NCBI GenBank assembly: GCA_011109175.1
Contig: RDEW01000010.1
Span: 1 to 64,000 of the forward strand
DNA from: Dicyema japonicum
Lineage: Eukaryota; Dicyemida; Rhombozoa; Dicyemidae
DNA: 64,000 nt
Direction: 5' to 3'
A model generated the notes under the pieces. It was not told the origin of the DNA and searched no databases. It saw only the letters and a list, made by a program, of their open reading frames with translations. Of this stretch, positions 23,382 through 34,596 are shown piece by piece. How positions within the stretch are numbered: position 1 is the first letter of the stretch; each line of letters opens with the position of its first letter. Both the position numbers and the translations under genes were made by a program.

Positions 23382-26035
23382 TTTATTATTATTTAATCAC
23401 TTCACGAGAGCCCCGCATGTGCAGAAAAAGAAACAAGGTTAGATGTCATCCTCTTCCATCCTCCCCCGTTCCTAGCCAAGGCTCTCATGTTGTCCAGGTC
23501 GTCGGCATTTATTAGATTTTTTTGATATTGACCAGGTCTTTTTGTAAGACTATTGGCAGTGTTGTTTTTGGTCTTCCACGATAGCGGCCTTCTTGACTAA
23601 CATAGTATGTTTCCATAGATATGTTAGGTGGGGATGTTAATTCCATCCTCAGCTCGTGTCCGAAGAGCTTCCATCTGGATTCCAGTACTTTTAAGCTGAT
23701 AGGTCTAGTGCTGCATCTCTTACATAAAGCATTTCTCGATATTCTCGTAGGCCAAGTAGTTCCTGTTATTTTTCTCAGCTGACCTCTGTGGAACGAGTCT
23801 AGTTTTTTCATATCCGCTGATGAGGTCGCCCAAGTTCCAGCGTTATATGAAAGTACGGGTTTTATGAATGAGTCGTATAATAGGATTCTCATTTTCGTGT
23901 CGATGTTTTTTTTGATTGAGCCATAGATTCTTCAGTTTATATAATGCAGCATTGGCTAGAGTTTTCCTACGTAAAATATCTTCGCTATCTCCCAAAAGTG
24001 AACCGTGTTTCTTTACTTGTCGCCACTTCTCTTCTAGAACGTTACTCATCATTCTTATCTCTGTGAGTTCTGTTTTCTCTCTGTTAACAGTAAGAAACCA
24101 TTTCCCTAGTACATCTCGTGATTTTTCTAATAGGTTTTCCAGGACCTCTTTGTCTTCAGAAATTAGGTCTACATCGTCCGCGTAGATTACTTCCTCCGTC
24201 TTTCCTTGGTATAACTGTCTAAGTTCCCTCATAGCGGTTTCCAAATAAATTGTGAATAGTAGAAGAGAAAGAGAGTCTCCTTGCGGAGTGCCCGTGTTTG
24301 TTTCAAATTTTCTTGAATAGGTCTTTCCGACTCTCACAATGAGTTCAGTGTTAGAAAGTAGAATTCGGGTCATCCTTAGACTCGACTCATCAAGAAATCC
24401 GCTCAGTACCCCCATTAATTTGTTCCTGTTAACCGTATCAAAAGCTCTTGATAGGTCAATTCTTAGAATATTGGTGGCGTTACGGTATCTTTGATATGTT
24501 GCACACCTCCATCTGTGACTTCAGACCGCATCAGCTGTGGATCTCCCTTCTCGAAAACCACTTTGACTATCTGGTAGGTAAGCAGATCCTTTTATTCGTT
24601 CAAGCACAATGTTTGCCAAGACTTTGCGTAATGAATTTAGTAGTATGATGGGTCGCAAATTTTCGAGCGGTCCTCTGGTTTTGTTGATTTTTTGTATGGG
24701 GATTAGTAGTCCCGTACACAGAGGTAGAGTGCAATTTGTAGAAAACATTCCATTTAGTAGTATTGCAATTTTGTCATACAGGCAGTGGGGTCCGTATTTT
24801 AGTAGTTCGAAATCAATTTTGTCAGGTCCAGGACTTTTGTTATTCTTTTCTCGTACTGATTTTCTCATGTTTATTTCTTTTAGACTTTTCGCAATCTTAG
24901 GAACATCTGAATGAATAGCCTTCAGGTGTGTTTTACTATTTTCCCTTTTGCCAAGACATGCCTTAGCAGCTTCGTTGATGGTATCCTTTGTGCGTTTCCA
25001 AGCGTCTTCTAACGAGGTATCCGCCAATACGTCCTGCATATATGTCTGAATGTATTGTTGATATTTCTCAGTAGTCTCCAATTGGGAAATCATCCTTTCA
25101 GTCGCGTAGTCACTTCTGATTTTCTCAAATTCGTGATTTTTGGCATTCTTGTATTTGATGGCATGTTTTTTCATGGTGAAGGTCGCAATAACCATCTTGT
25201 AGTCACTGACAGTCGTCGAGCCTTCATATGAACGTGCATTTACTAGAAGGTGTTTGTCTTTATCCCGCATATGACATATTCTATTTGGTTGTATATTGGG
25301 ACCAGCTTTCTTTCTGAGTTCCTTCGCTTTCCCATCCACGTAGTTTTTTGGCAGGCATGATGCGTAAATGCAGTATTACATAGGAAAAGGTTGTTTGCCA
25401 TACAAAAGTGACCAAATATTGTCCCGGGTAGGTTTCTTATTCCACGTCCATGTTCTCCCAAGAAAACATCATCCGGGTTATTCTTCATCCCGATTTTCGC
25501 ATTCAAATCCCCAGCAATAAGTATTAGTGATGACGACTCATATTCGTTGTACGCCCGTAGCAGTGCTGAGTAGAAGTCGTCTAGTTCTGTCGGATCTTAC
25601 GCTATTCTCCCGCAGTGTGACGCATAAAGATTTATTATTGTCAGAAAGATCTTTGAAGGAGGTAAGTCGTTTAGACAGATTTGTATAACACAGATCGTGT
25701 CATTCACACTCCATATACGGTGGACTGCACTTGTTAAATTTGATTGGATGGCAAATCCAAGTCCATAATATTTTGAGTCGCTCGGTAGACATATTATTCG
25801 ATATTCGTCATAGTTCTCATCAAGGCTACAAGTAACTTTCTTCTCTGTAGGCACCCAATAGATACGTCGTATCTCTCCAGGTCGTCAAAGAGAATCTTCC
25901 TCGACCAGGTCATAGATAAGCCTCTAGCATTGAACTTAAGGAGCTTTAGACGAGATGCATCCCTTTGTACCCCTTGCTTTTTAGACATTTTTCTCAACTG
26001 TGATCCAATTAAAAAACGAGGCACGTCACCACCTC
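23382..26035 (-). mobile_element. Almost full-length RTE-like LINE (family A) with target-site duplication
   Basis: Flanked by a perfect 9-bp direct repeat GCTAATTTA (23373-23381 and 26036-26044). The minus-strand coding sequence starts near 26024 ('MPRFLIGSQLRKM'). The endonuclease has 'LKFNARGLSMTWSR', 'GDLNAKIGMKNN' and 'LGEHGRGIRNLPG'. The RT at 25339-23843 has 'SPGPDKIDFELLKYGP', 'LRPIILLNSLRKV', 'DSQSGFREGRSTADAV', 'TGTPQGDSLSLLLF' and 'VIYADDVDLISED', and the C-terminal part to 23512 has 'LDSFHRGQLRKIT' and 'SRWKLFGHELRM'. Several frameshifts separate endonuclease, RT and C-terminus. The 3' end 'GGCTCTCGTGAAGTGATT' plus an ATA-rich tail reaches 23382. Elements of this type carry both enzymatic activities on one protein. 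Confidence 0.9.
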
Positions 26036-26164
26036 GCTAATTTAATCTGATTAAATAATATCAAATAAAATTTCAAAAATAATTTAAACAATTAAATTAT
26101 TTAACGTTAAATCTTTTATTGGTTAGCCACAATTGTAATAAATTATTTTAGAGATTCAAGTAGA

Positions 26165-27310
26165 ATGATCACAGGCATCTCATGTGATGATGACTTATCG
26201 ACCTGTGAAGTGGATAATACAAGCAATTCACAGGAATTAGATTTCATGGATATCTCAGACCTAAGCAAAGATGAACTTAGAGAGCGACTAATGAGCTCAG
26301 AGGTATCCTATTATTAATTCCTTAGGAGAAGGAACGAGTAGAAAAACTATGGAAATACGTAGAGTCACGAAAAAGAAGTAGAAGCTCTGAAAGGTTAATC
26401 GAATGTATAATTTGATTAGTAAAGTATTGGAATACTTAAAACTAATAATAAGCATGCTTTACGCCCTTGCTGTGGTCTCTGTTGCCTCCTATGTGACTGT
26501 GGTGGTAAATGACACAAGACCAAACACTGATGAATATCCACCCCTTCCAGACATTATTCTTGACAATTTAGCCTACATGGAGTTTGCATTTTACTATGCA
26601 GAGTTTTGTGGTATTTTACTGACTCTGATTTGGGTGATGGTGTTATTATTCCACAAACACAGGTATTATCATTAAGGAATTAAAGGGTTGTCCTCCTTCG
26701 TCGTTATTTTACAATTCTGGGGACAATAATATTTTTACGGACAATTACAACAAGAATAACCTCCCTTTCTGTGCCTAATAAGCATTGGCCTTGTACTAAT
26801 GTATGATTTATTATAGAATGTAGTTCACAAGTGATCTCTTTATTGACAGATTGGCCAAATCATTTGAAATACTAACAAGAATGTCAATGCTAACTAATGG
26901 AATAAGAACATGCGGTGATTACATGTTTAGTGGTCATACAGCACTGATTACCCTGGTTAACTATATGATTGTTGAATGTATATTTATATGTTTGTTTAGA
27001 TACTCCTGAGGATATTTACTTTCTGAGGGCTATTTCTTGGTTTTTAAACTTTTTGGGAATGTTCTTTATTTTGGCTTCACATGAACATTATTCCATTGAC
27101 GTCTTTATTGCTTTCTTTGTGGCTTCAAGGATTGCTTCCTACTATCATGCACTGGCCAACTGCAGAGTCAACCAGATCAGGCATATGAGGAGGTTCTCAT
27201 TAGAATTTCCACTTTTGTTCTTTTTCGAACATAATGCTGACTCGAGAATTATAAATGAATATGAAATTCCCTTTCGTGGACTTTTTAATTGTTTCCTTAG
27301 TTACTCTTGA
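26165..27310 (+). CDS. Sphingomyelin synthase (PAP2-type phosphotransferase)
   Basis: Transfers phosphocholine from phosphatidylcholine to ceramide in Golgi or plasma membrane. ATG 26165 starts a cytosolic N-terminus ('DISDLSKDELRERL'), followed by membrane helices. Family landmarks: 'YPPLPDIILDNLAYMEFAF', 'GILLTLIWVMVLLFHKHR', 'CGDYMFSGHTALITLV' (first catalytic His in the SGHT motif) and 'ASHEHYSIDVFIAFFVASR' (catalytic His and Asp), then 'YYHALANCRVNQIR'. Five GT-AG introns at 26303-26325, 26394-26419, 26663-26685, 26801-26823 and 26978-26999 (23, 26, 23, 23 and 22 nt) leave exactly 343 codons including the stop at 27308-27310, so this gene is intact. It lacks a clear SAM domain, unlike vertebrate SMS1 and SAMD8, but a short-tailed form is normal for the family. 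Sphingomyelin versus CPE synthase cannot be decided. Confidence 0.93.
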
Positions 27311-27859
27311 TTTATTTTTACATACAACTATTATTTAAAAGTATTAAAATGTATTGTAAAAATATATAACCAGATTTGTTTAATTTAGATTTTTTTAAGA
27401 ATTGACATATTTACTAAGGATGTCCTACTTAGCATACACATCTTAATGCTTTCCACTCTACGTGCTCACGTCATTGATATATATGCACTTAGGGAATAAA
27501 CCCCCTAAACATTTATTAGACCCCAAGAACACAATCCAAACTAACTATGTGATCACAGGATATTCCATCAAACTATCCTTTTGTGAGGATTTGTAGAGGT
27601 ATTTTACCTCTTACGGAACTCTGCGTCCTCTGTCGCTAACTGATTAAATCTATATGATTGTTTGCACAAAAATCAGAGAAAACAAATTCAGCTTTTTCCA
27701 TTGCTTAATAAAGGCGGGAAGAAATCCCAAGGCAACAGATTATTTACATAACCCAAGAAACACTGATAAATAAGTTAATAGTAACCGAAGTAATTTGGTG
27801 ATCCTGGTTCCCCTCGTCGTCCATGTTTTTCTATCATGTGCTCATCGAGGGCCCCTTCC

Positions 27860-28990
27860 CTTTTGTCTACACTGGAAGTCGATGGGGAACGGATGTCTAA
27901 AGAAGGACCGTTCATTTTCAGATCTTAATACGGATAAACATAATTGATTCGCTGATTCTTGACAGAACTGGAGAAATTGCAACGATTTCTTCGTATTAAC
28001 GACTCCGACTGTGGAGTGACAAGGGTAGGATCTGTTTGACTGTGTAAAAGGCATAGAGCCTTTTCGTGTCAAGAAACGACGCTGAGTGTGCATAGTTAAT
28101 TAAACATAGGCATATTCTATAGTGGGAACAATGGTTTGACTCTATAATATGCATGTGCAATCTTTTACTGGGCACGTGCTCTTTACAACAATTGCCTCGA
28201 GGACATTTAACTTCTGGAGTCGTTTAGTTAGGATTTGGTCATCAGTGAGTCATAGGTCATCCCAAGGATTTTCTGGTTCTTTGAAACTGCTATAGGTATC
28301 TTTGAACCCAGGGAACATCCTTGTAACCGCGATTCGACGTGAATAGAGGTAGTTTTTGATGATGACACAGACAGTTTACTACGTGAAAACTAATTCATAC
28401 GTTTGATGTATGCCTAAACTACCGCGGTCACCATGAAGAATAACTATTCCTTGAGGAAATGATGATATCATCTACATCGTAAATCTGTGAGACATTGTGA
28501 AGTAACTTATTGGATAATCCCGGGGAAAGAGGAGAGCTTTGTGGAACTCCACTTGGAAGCAGTCATGATCTCGGCCTGTTGTTCGGAAGCAGTCATGATC
28601 TCAGTACCGAATCAAAGGCCTTCTGTATATGATGGTAACTAACACCGTCCGCATATGGGCCATTAAACCCGTCCATAATAAATTGGGATAAAGTTTCCAA
28701 GTGGATCTGCCAGTTCTGAAATATTGGAAAAATGGCTCCGACAGATCGACTAACTTCTCTAACACCATTGAGTGACGATATTGATTTTTTGGAATTTGCA
28801 GGTTTTAAAATTGGTTTAATTATCGAATTTTTCCATATGTTTGGAACGTTGTATTTGCTCGTCAAAATCAATATTGCCTGAGGCCCCAAGTACTTTATGT
28901 GACGTGCAGACACTCCATCGGAGTCACAGGTACACGAATTCCGTAAGGATATGATTGTCTTCCATACTTGTTTAGGAGTGAAAACTGACA
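27860..28990 (-). mobile_element. LINE family C-like remnant
   Basis: Minus-strand pieces: 'CTCDSDGVSARHIKYLGPQ' (28920-28860), 'IWKNSIIKPILKPANSKK' (about 28830), a distorted 'IQKAFDSVLRS', 'LLPSGVPQSSPLSPGL' (28580-28530), then a C-terminal part at 28100-27860 with 'LQFLQFCQESANQLCL'. Heavily frameshifted, with a local duplication of 'GGAAGCAGTCATGATCTC' at 28555 and 28584. The interval 27320-27850 contains no gene I can support. Confidence 0.7.
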
Positions 28991-29339
28991 TTGGTCTGTA
29001 ATGCTATTGATCCTAAATTACTTTGGATAGTTTTCGTAACTTATCGATGCATAGTGGTTGATAATATTACTAGTAAGTTTTACCGTGTTCTTATTGGTAG
29101 GGAAGACACGCAGTCCTCATTTCTAAGCTGTGTTTTGATTCGTTTCAGAATTTTTCAGAAAGAGTTAAATGAACTGGTTGAGGTATCAAATTACACTATG
29201 ATCTCTAATTGGCCAACCCTTAATTCTCAAAATGGCCAATTTATGGCTAAAACTTCACGTCAGGGGTTCAAAAAAGCAAATTTTCATAAGAAATTGGACA
29301 TTCTCAAATTGGCCAACATTATTAAAAAACTTAAAATTT

Positions 29340-30170
29340 ATTTTTACATCTAAAAATTATATTCCTTCAACAAAGACACTCGAATCATTAAAATTTTTTG
29401 AGCTTGATACTAAGCTTGTTGAATGGATGGATTTGATGGAATCTAAGGGTATTTTTAATTCGTTTATGTTAGGTGCTATGTTAAATGATGGACTAATATC
29501 AAATAAAGCACAAATTATTGCCGAAAAGAAATCAATTAGTGATTTCAAGAATTCAAAAGGATTTCTAACAAGATTCAAAAAAAGACATGGTTTTCGAATG
29601 CATAAATTACATGGGGAAATGATAACTGACAAACAACCTGATTTAGAAGGATTTGTAGATCACTTTGAAGAAATTTCTAAACATTATAAAGAAGACGAAA
29701 TTTACAATATGGACGAGACAGGGCTTATAAACTGATTCCTTCCAAGAGCATATGCAAAACACGATTTGGTGGATATAAAAATTTCAAAGTTCGGATTTCA
29801 ATTATGTTATGTACAAATATGAACCCATAAATTAGAGCCAATTATGATTCTAAAGTACCCAGATGTTTCAAAAATTATAATTATTAATGTTCGATAAATT
29901 ATTATCACTAATAGAGCATGGGTGACCAGTTTTATTTTTAATCATTGGTTAATAAAATTGGATAACGAATTGTTCCATCAAAAAAAATTTTGTTATTAAT
30001 GGACAATTGTCCTGCTCATTGTATAAAATCTAATTTTGAGAACATTCAGATATTATTTTTTCCTAAAATTAATACAGCCTTTATACAACCTATATATTGG
30101 AATCATTAAAACATTCAGTGCTCATTTTAATAGACATAAGTTGTTATATCTAACTATTGGAAAACAATAA
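29340..30170 (+). mobile_element. Degenerate pogo/Tigger transposase copy
   Basis: Open part 29232-29735 encodes the CENP-B-like region 'LVEWMDLMESKGIFNSFM' and 'FLTRFKKRHGFRMHKLHG', then 'DEIYNMDETGLIN' (first catalytic Asp). Downstream fragments after several stops show an 'L-Y-N-L-Y-I-G-I-I-K-T-F' block near 30080-30110. No TIR pair was identified. Sequence 30180-30720 is AT-rich without supportable genes. Confidence 0.75.
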
Positions 30171-30724
30171 CATTTCAGTTTATGAATCTTATAAAAAGTT
30201 AAATTTGAAAGACATGGTTTTTTTCTTACGGATGACATGAGAAGATGTATCTATTAAAACAGTTGAAAATTGTTTTAATAAATTGTGTAAACAAATATAG
30301 AGGTCATTCCAAATTATTGGGGCAATAATATTACTGAAATTTTTACGAAAACTGGCATTTTGGATTCTCTGGACATATAAATATTCCTTGATATTCAATA
30401 CCATGAAAATGAAAGATGATTAATACGACGAAATGGATTCGAGAATTCCGAAAAAGAAAAATTCAACACTACCCCAAAACACATGAAGACGAAATGATGA
30501 ATTCTGAAAAAAAGACGAAATAATTGATGGAGGTACTAGAACTGAAAACAAAACTGAGATTTCAAATGCACTATGTCTGATTGAACAAAAAATAATATAT
30601 AATTGTAAAAATGATTTCCGCTATTAAAAGATATACTCAAAATAATATTTAAAAAAATAAAAGAAAGCTTGGGTTAAAATATTATTTTTATCAAAATAAT
30701 ATTATTATTTTATTTATTTTTTTT

Positions 30725-30810
30725 TATTAACAAAATTTTTTTTAACAATTAAACAAATGTCAGTTGAGGAAGCCTGCTGCGTGGATTGCGAACGAGTTCC
30801 CTCGGAGTAT
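30725..30810 (-). repeat. Inverted copy of the 3' region of the hAT element at 32455
   Basis: 86 bases including 'TCAGTTGAGGAAGCCTGCTG' match the reverse complement of 33221-33307 with only a few differences. The right arm lies inside the hAT element, so the left arm is best read as a fragment of another hAT copy in opposite orientation. The short frame starting 'MSVEEACCVDCERVPSEY' is probably fortuitous. Confidence 0.75.
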
Positions 30811-30867
30811 AAAAAATATTTTTTTTTCAAATTCCCAAATTGGCCCAAAATAGTTCAGGAACAATTT

Positions 30868-31260
30868 ACAGTAAAACCTCTCGAATCCTGCCGATTTTGG
30901 GACCGGCCAAAAATATGCGGATTATTTAGACAGTCTCCAGAGGTCTAAAAGCTTTAGAAAGATGATTTTTTATCATTGTATTCTTCCTATTTAAATGTTT
31001 AAGACCATTCCGAATTTTAAACTTTTCTAGCCACTCACCATTCCGAATTTTACTTGCTTTTAAATTTTTTTTCCAAAAAGAGCTTTTGCGATTATTAAAG
31101 ATAGAATTGTTCCACTTCATTAAGTAAATCCATTCGATCATTGTTTCATTAATTTTATTGAATTTTTTTGTTTTGGAATTCTCGTTGTGTATAATATCAG
31201 TCCTATTCAAAAGGTCGGAGTTTGATTTATGGTCGTTTATAGCTCTGGAGAAATCGTCTT
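30868..31260 (-). mobile_element. Pogo-type transposon fragment with one terminal repeat
   Basis: The sequence starts 'ACAGTAAAACCTCTCGAATC', a Tigger-like terminus. On the minus strand, 31210-30926 encodes a CENP-B-type DNA-binding segment, 'KINETMIEWIYLMKWNNS' followed by 'GEWLEKFKIRNGLKHLN'. Truncated, with no catalytic domain. Confidence 0.6.
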
Positions 31261-31459
31261 TTTCAATCTAGAAGGAAAAATCCAGGAAATTTGAGGTACG
31301 GACACTGACGAATTTTCAGACGAATTGAAGTTTTTTGTTGATAAAAATGTTTTCTTTGCCTAACACAACGACGCATCTCATAACAATTTTTAGCGTGTAA
31401 TTCAAATTTATTTAATTTAAATTCAATTAAATAAAAATTTTTCCATACTAAGAACTCCT

Positions 31460-32133
31460 GGAGCATGTACTAGAAAAAACAGTAGATATACTTGAGAAAT
31501 GGTTTTTCACCGTGAACAGGGAAAAAGCAGAACGGACAGAGATAAGACGAATGAACAACTCACTCGAAGAAAAATGGAGACACATAAAGAAACTTGGCTC
31601 TCTACTAGGAGATAGCGAAGACATCATACGGAGAAAAACATTAGCAAATGCGGCATTACACAGGCTAAAAAATCTTTAGCTAAAACGGAATGGACATAAC
31701 ATAAAACAAAGGATTATGTTATACGACACCTTCATCAAACCAATCTTACTATACAACTCTGGGACCTGGGCCACCTCTAAAGAGGAAATGGAGAGGCTAG
31801 ACTCATTTCATAGGAATCATCTAAGAAACATAACTGGAATGTCCTGGCCATCCAAGATCTTACGGAATGGACTGTACAATAAATTTGACTGTATACTATT
31901 AAGCCACGAGATCATTATCCCCTCCGAATATCGCAATGGAAGATTACTACTCCTCCAATGTAAAACGCTTTCGTGGAAGACCGAGAACTATTCTCTCGGT
32001 CGTTCTACAAAACGATCTGAAAGCCGTGAAGAAAACATTGGCATCGGGTGACGATCTGGACTCACTGAGGGACCTAGCAAAGAACAGAAGAGCTTGGAGC
32101 AACCTTACTAATTTGAAGTTTATAAAAAAATAA
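31460..32133 (+). mobile_element. LINE family A 3' fragment
   Basis: Encodes 'LEEKWRHIKKLGSLLGDSE', 'MLYDTFIKPILLYNSGTWA', 'LDSFHRNHLRNITGMSWPS', then 'GDDLDSLRDLAKNRRAWSN', close to the copies at 15290 and 23382. Two frameshifts lie near 31680 and 31900. The last codons run into the left arm of an inverted repeat. Confidence 0.85.
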
Positions 32134-32397
32134 CATTTAGTATAAAATAGGATGGTATGGGGATTTATCTAGTCGGATTTGTTCCAAAGTCCTTTTTAAC
32201 TCATACCTCCTAATTTTTATGCATACTTTATCACATATTAGAATCATACTATTGTGGACTCCTGTTCATAGTTTTGTAATATTTTGAATTTTCCTCAATC
32301 GGTTTGATTTTGAATTTAAATCTTTTAGTAGACAAAACAAATAATTATTTACCATCCTATTTTACACTAAATGTTATTTTTTTATAAACTTCAAATT
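32110..32397. repeat. Long inverted repeat: 48-bp arms, 47/48 identical, 192-bp spacer
   Basis: Left arm 32110-32157 and right arm 32350-32397 are reverse complements with one mismatch (A/G in TAGTRTAAAA). The spacer has no coding potential. The left arm overlaps the 3' end of the LINE A fragment. It could be a foldback/MITE-like element or an inverted duplication formed at LINE insertion. Confidence 0.9.
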
Positions 32398-32454
32398 GTG
32401 AATTTTATAAACAAAGCATCGATAGTCCATGCCTCACATCTGCATGCTCTAAAC

Positions 32455-33416
32455 CAGTGTTTCCCAACCTGGGTTCCGTGAAATATTCTAGGGGTTCCGC
32501 CAAGTTCAAAATTTTTTTATTCTTTTTTTCAAAAGAATAATTTTTCAAAACGAATTAATTTAATTTGCGCGTGTCTAATGATGTCTTGTGACAGTGCATA
32601 GCTTAAAGTTCGATTTTATCGAGAAAGTTGTATTGCCTTTGGTTTTACATAGACTGGGAACATGGATTGCCCTCTACCACTTTGTGTTGTTTGCGGTGAA
32701 AAACTTCTAATAGTTGCTTAGACGTCATTGCACCTTGAACTTTTAAAGAAAAAAAATATTTATGCAGAAATTGGACCAGAATAAAGTTCAACCATCCCGT
32801 TTTACAAAAAAAATTCAAATAAACGAAAAAGCACTGTATGCTAGTTATGCTGTTGCAGAGATTGCCTCTAAAAATATCACTGAAACTGTTAATTTGCCTG
32901 CATGCAAAGAAGTAGAGAAGATAATGTTTGATATTGATTCGTTTTGGCTGATTGTCAAAAAAGAATATTTAATTCTGGCAAAGATAGCTTTAAGAGTTTT
33001 GGTCCAGTTTTCAGCAACTTATCTCTGTGAAAGTGGATTTTCTGCATTAACAAATATAAAGCATAAAAAACGCGCGAACCTACTGTATGTGGGAGAAGAT
33101 CTGCATTTATCCCTGTCAAGGACAAATCAAAATATTACAGAGCTATGAGAGACATCAGCCTCAACCATCTCACTAACTAGCGTTCTATTTTTTTATATTA
33201 GACAAAAGATCGGAATAGCCATACTCCGAGGGAACTCGTTCGCAATCCAGGCAGCAGGCTTCCTCAACTGACATTTGTTTAATTGTAAAAAAAAATTTTG
33301 TTAATAAAAAAAATATTAGTAAAATACTGATAATTGTTAAAAATTATATAAGGGTTCTGTATAAAATGAAAAATATCGATATGGTTCCGTGCTCTCAAAA
33401 AAGCTGGGAACCACTG
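32455..33416 (+). mobile_element. hAT-superfamily DNA transposon, internally deleted, with 8-bp TSD
   Basis: Termini are 'CAGTGTTTCCCAACCTGG' at 32455 and, reversed, 'CAGTGGTTCCCAGCTTTTT' at 33416. The flanks are CTCTAAAC (32447-32454) and CTCTATAC (33417-33424), a 7/8 match to the 8-bp duplication expected of hAT. The coding remnant 32762-33148 ends with the hAT dimerisation block: 'LVQFSATYLCESGFSAL' and 'NIKHKKRANLLYVGEDLHL', as in ZBED5/FAM200-like proteins. The N-terminal BED finger and catalytic core are missing, so the copy is non-autonomous. Confidence 0.85.
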
Positions 33417-33424
33417 CTCTATAC

Positions 33425-34590
33425 TATTATATTTAATGTTTTATTTTTAAATACAAAATCAACGTGACTTTTGCATATTTATTATATTCCGGATGTCTGG
33501 TCTTATGAAAATGTCATCTTCAACCAGAAGTGATTCGTAAACTGGTTTTAAACATACGAGATGGGAAATTGCAGCATAAATAAGTTGTCAGGAATGGTAT
33601 TACTTTTTCTTAGATATAAAAAGTTGCTCTTTATAATGCACTAAAATTTAAATAATACGAGTTGGATTATAATTGTGAGATCATCAATTTCAACAACTGT
33701 AGTCAAATGGATTTATAATTGTGAACTGGATTGGGAGTTGGAAAGTAAGGTTTGAACTTAGCACTTGGGTGTTGATCGATCACTCTTAAATTGATATATC
33801 TGGGAAATCATTTCTGAAGTAAAATGTCCAGTCGTCTAAAGAACGCTGAGAATATTAAAGCTGTAAAATCAAAAGCAAAGAAATCTGTGGTTACGTTCCC
33901 ATGAGGGGTCATGACTAGTAAATTTGAAGAGATCAAAGATACCATTGGGGTTTCCAGGTATGAAATAAAAGTTCAGCAAGTATGCAACTTTCGACCTCTG
34001 AGAGTCTGCTTGCCCAAGTCTCTGTGAACTCAAATACTGGCGATATAAAAATTGCGAATATTCCATGCTCGTATGACACATTGGAATCTTTAGACTCGAG
34101 TGAGAGAAGCTTTTTGAATACATATATCTGAAGCCTTCCGAGATTATAGTGAAGAACTTACCATTCTGATTAGATGGATTTCTATAATAATCTCAAGGGA
34201 ATGCCGCCTTCTATAAAAGTGTATCGGTTCTACAGAGGAGACAATTGCCTTATTATTGCGAAAGTGTCAGTTGGATTAATGCTAATTACGTGAATTCTCA
34301 CTTAGTTATGGAGTCGAACAATGCTTTTAACAGACAAGCATTACTCGAATTATGTAAAACCTAATTTAATATTAACATAAATTACTGAATCTTACAGTTA
34401 TTCCACGATATCTTTCAAAAGAACTCTAATACATAAACAACTCCTGAAACCACCTGTCGAGTACAAACGCACCTCTTTAGGATTTTGTCAAATGAGTGAC
34501 GTAAATAATAATAAAAATAAAATAAATTAATTTGAAATAAAAAAATAAAAAATAAAGTTGATATATAATCTTGTTTAGTTAACAAATATT
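33425..34590. other. Interval without a supportable gene
   Basis: AT-rich sequence with one short initiator-like stretch at 33824 ('MSSRLKNAENIKAVKSKAKK') that runs into stops after 26 codons. It could be a first exon, but no continuation with a valid intron was found. Confidence 0.3.
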
Positions 34591-34596
34591 ATACAA

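Noticed and set aside
30757-30948. Open frame starting 'MSVEEACCVDCERVPSEY' as a gene
   Set aside because: Most of it is the reverse complement of hAT 3' sequence at 33221-33307 and it runs into a Tigger-type terminus.
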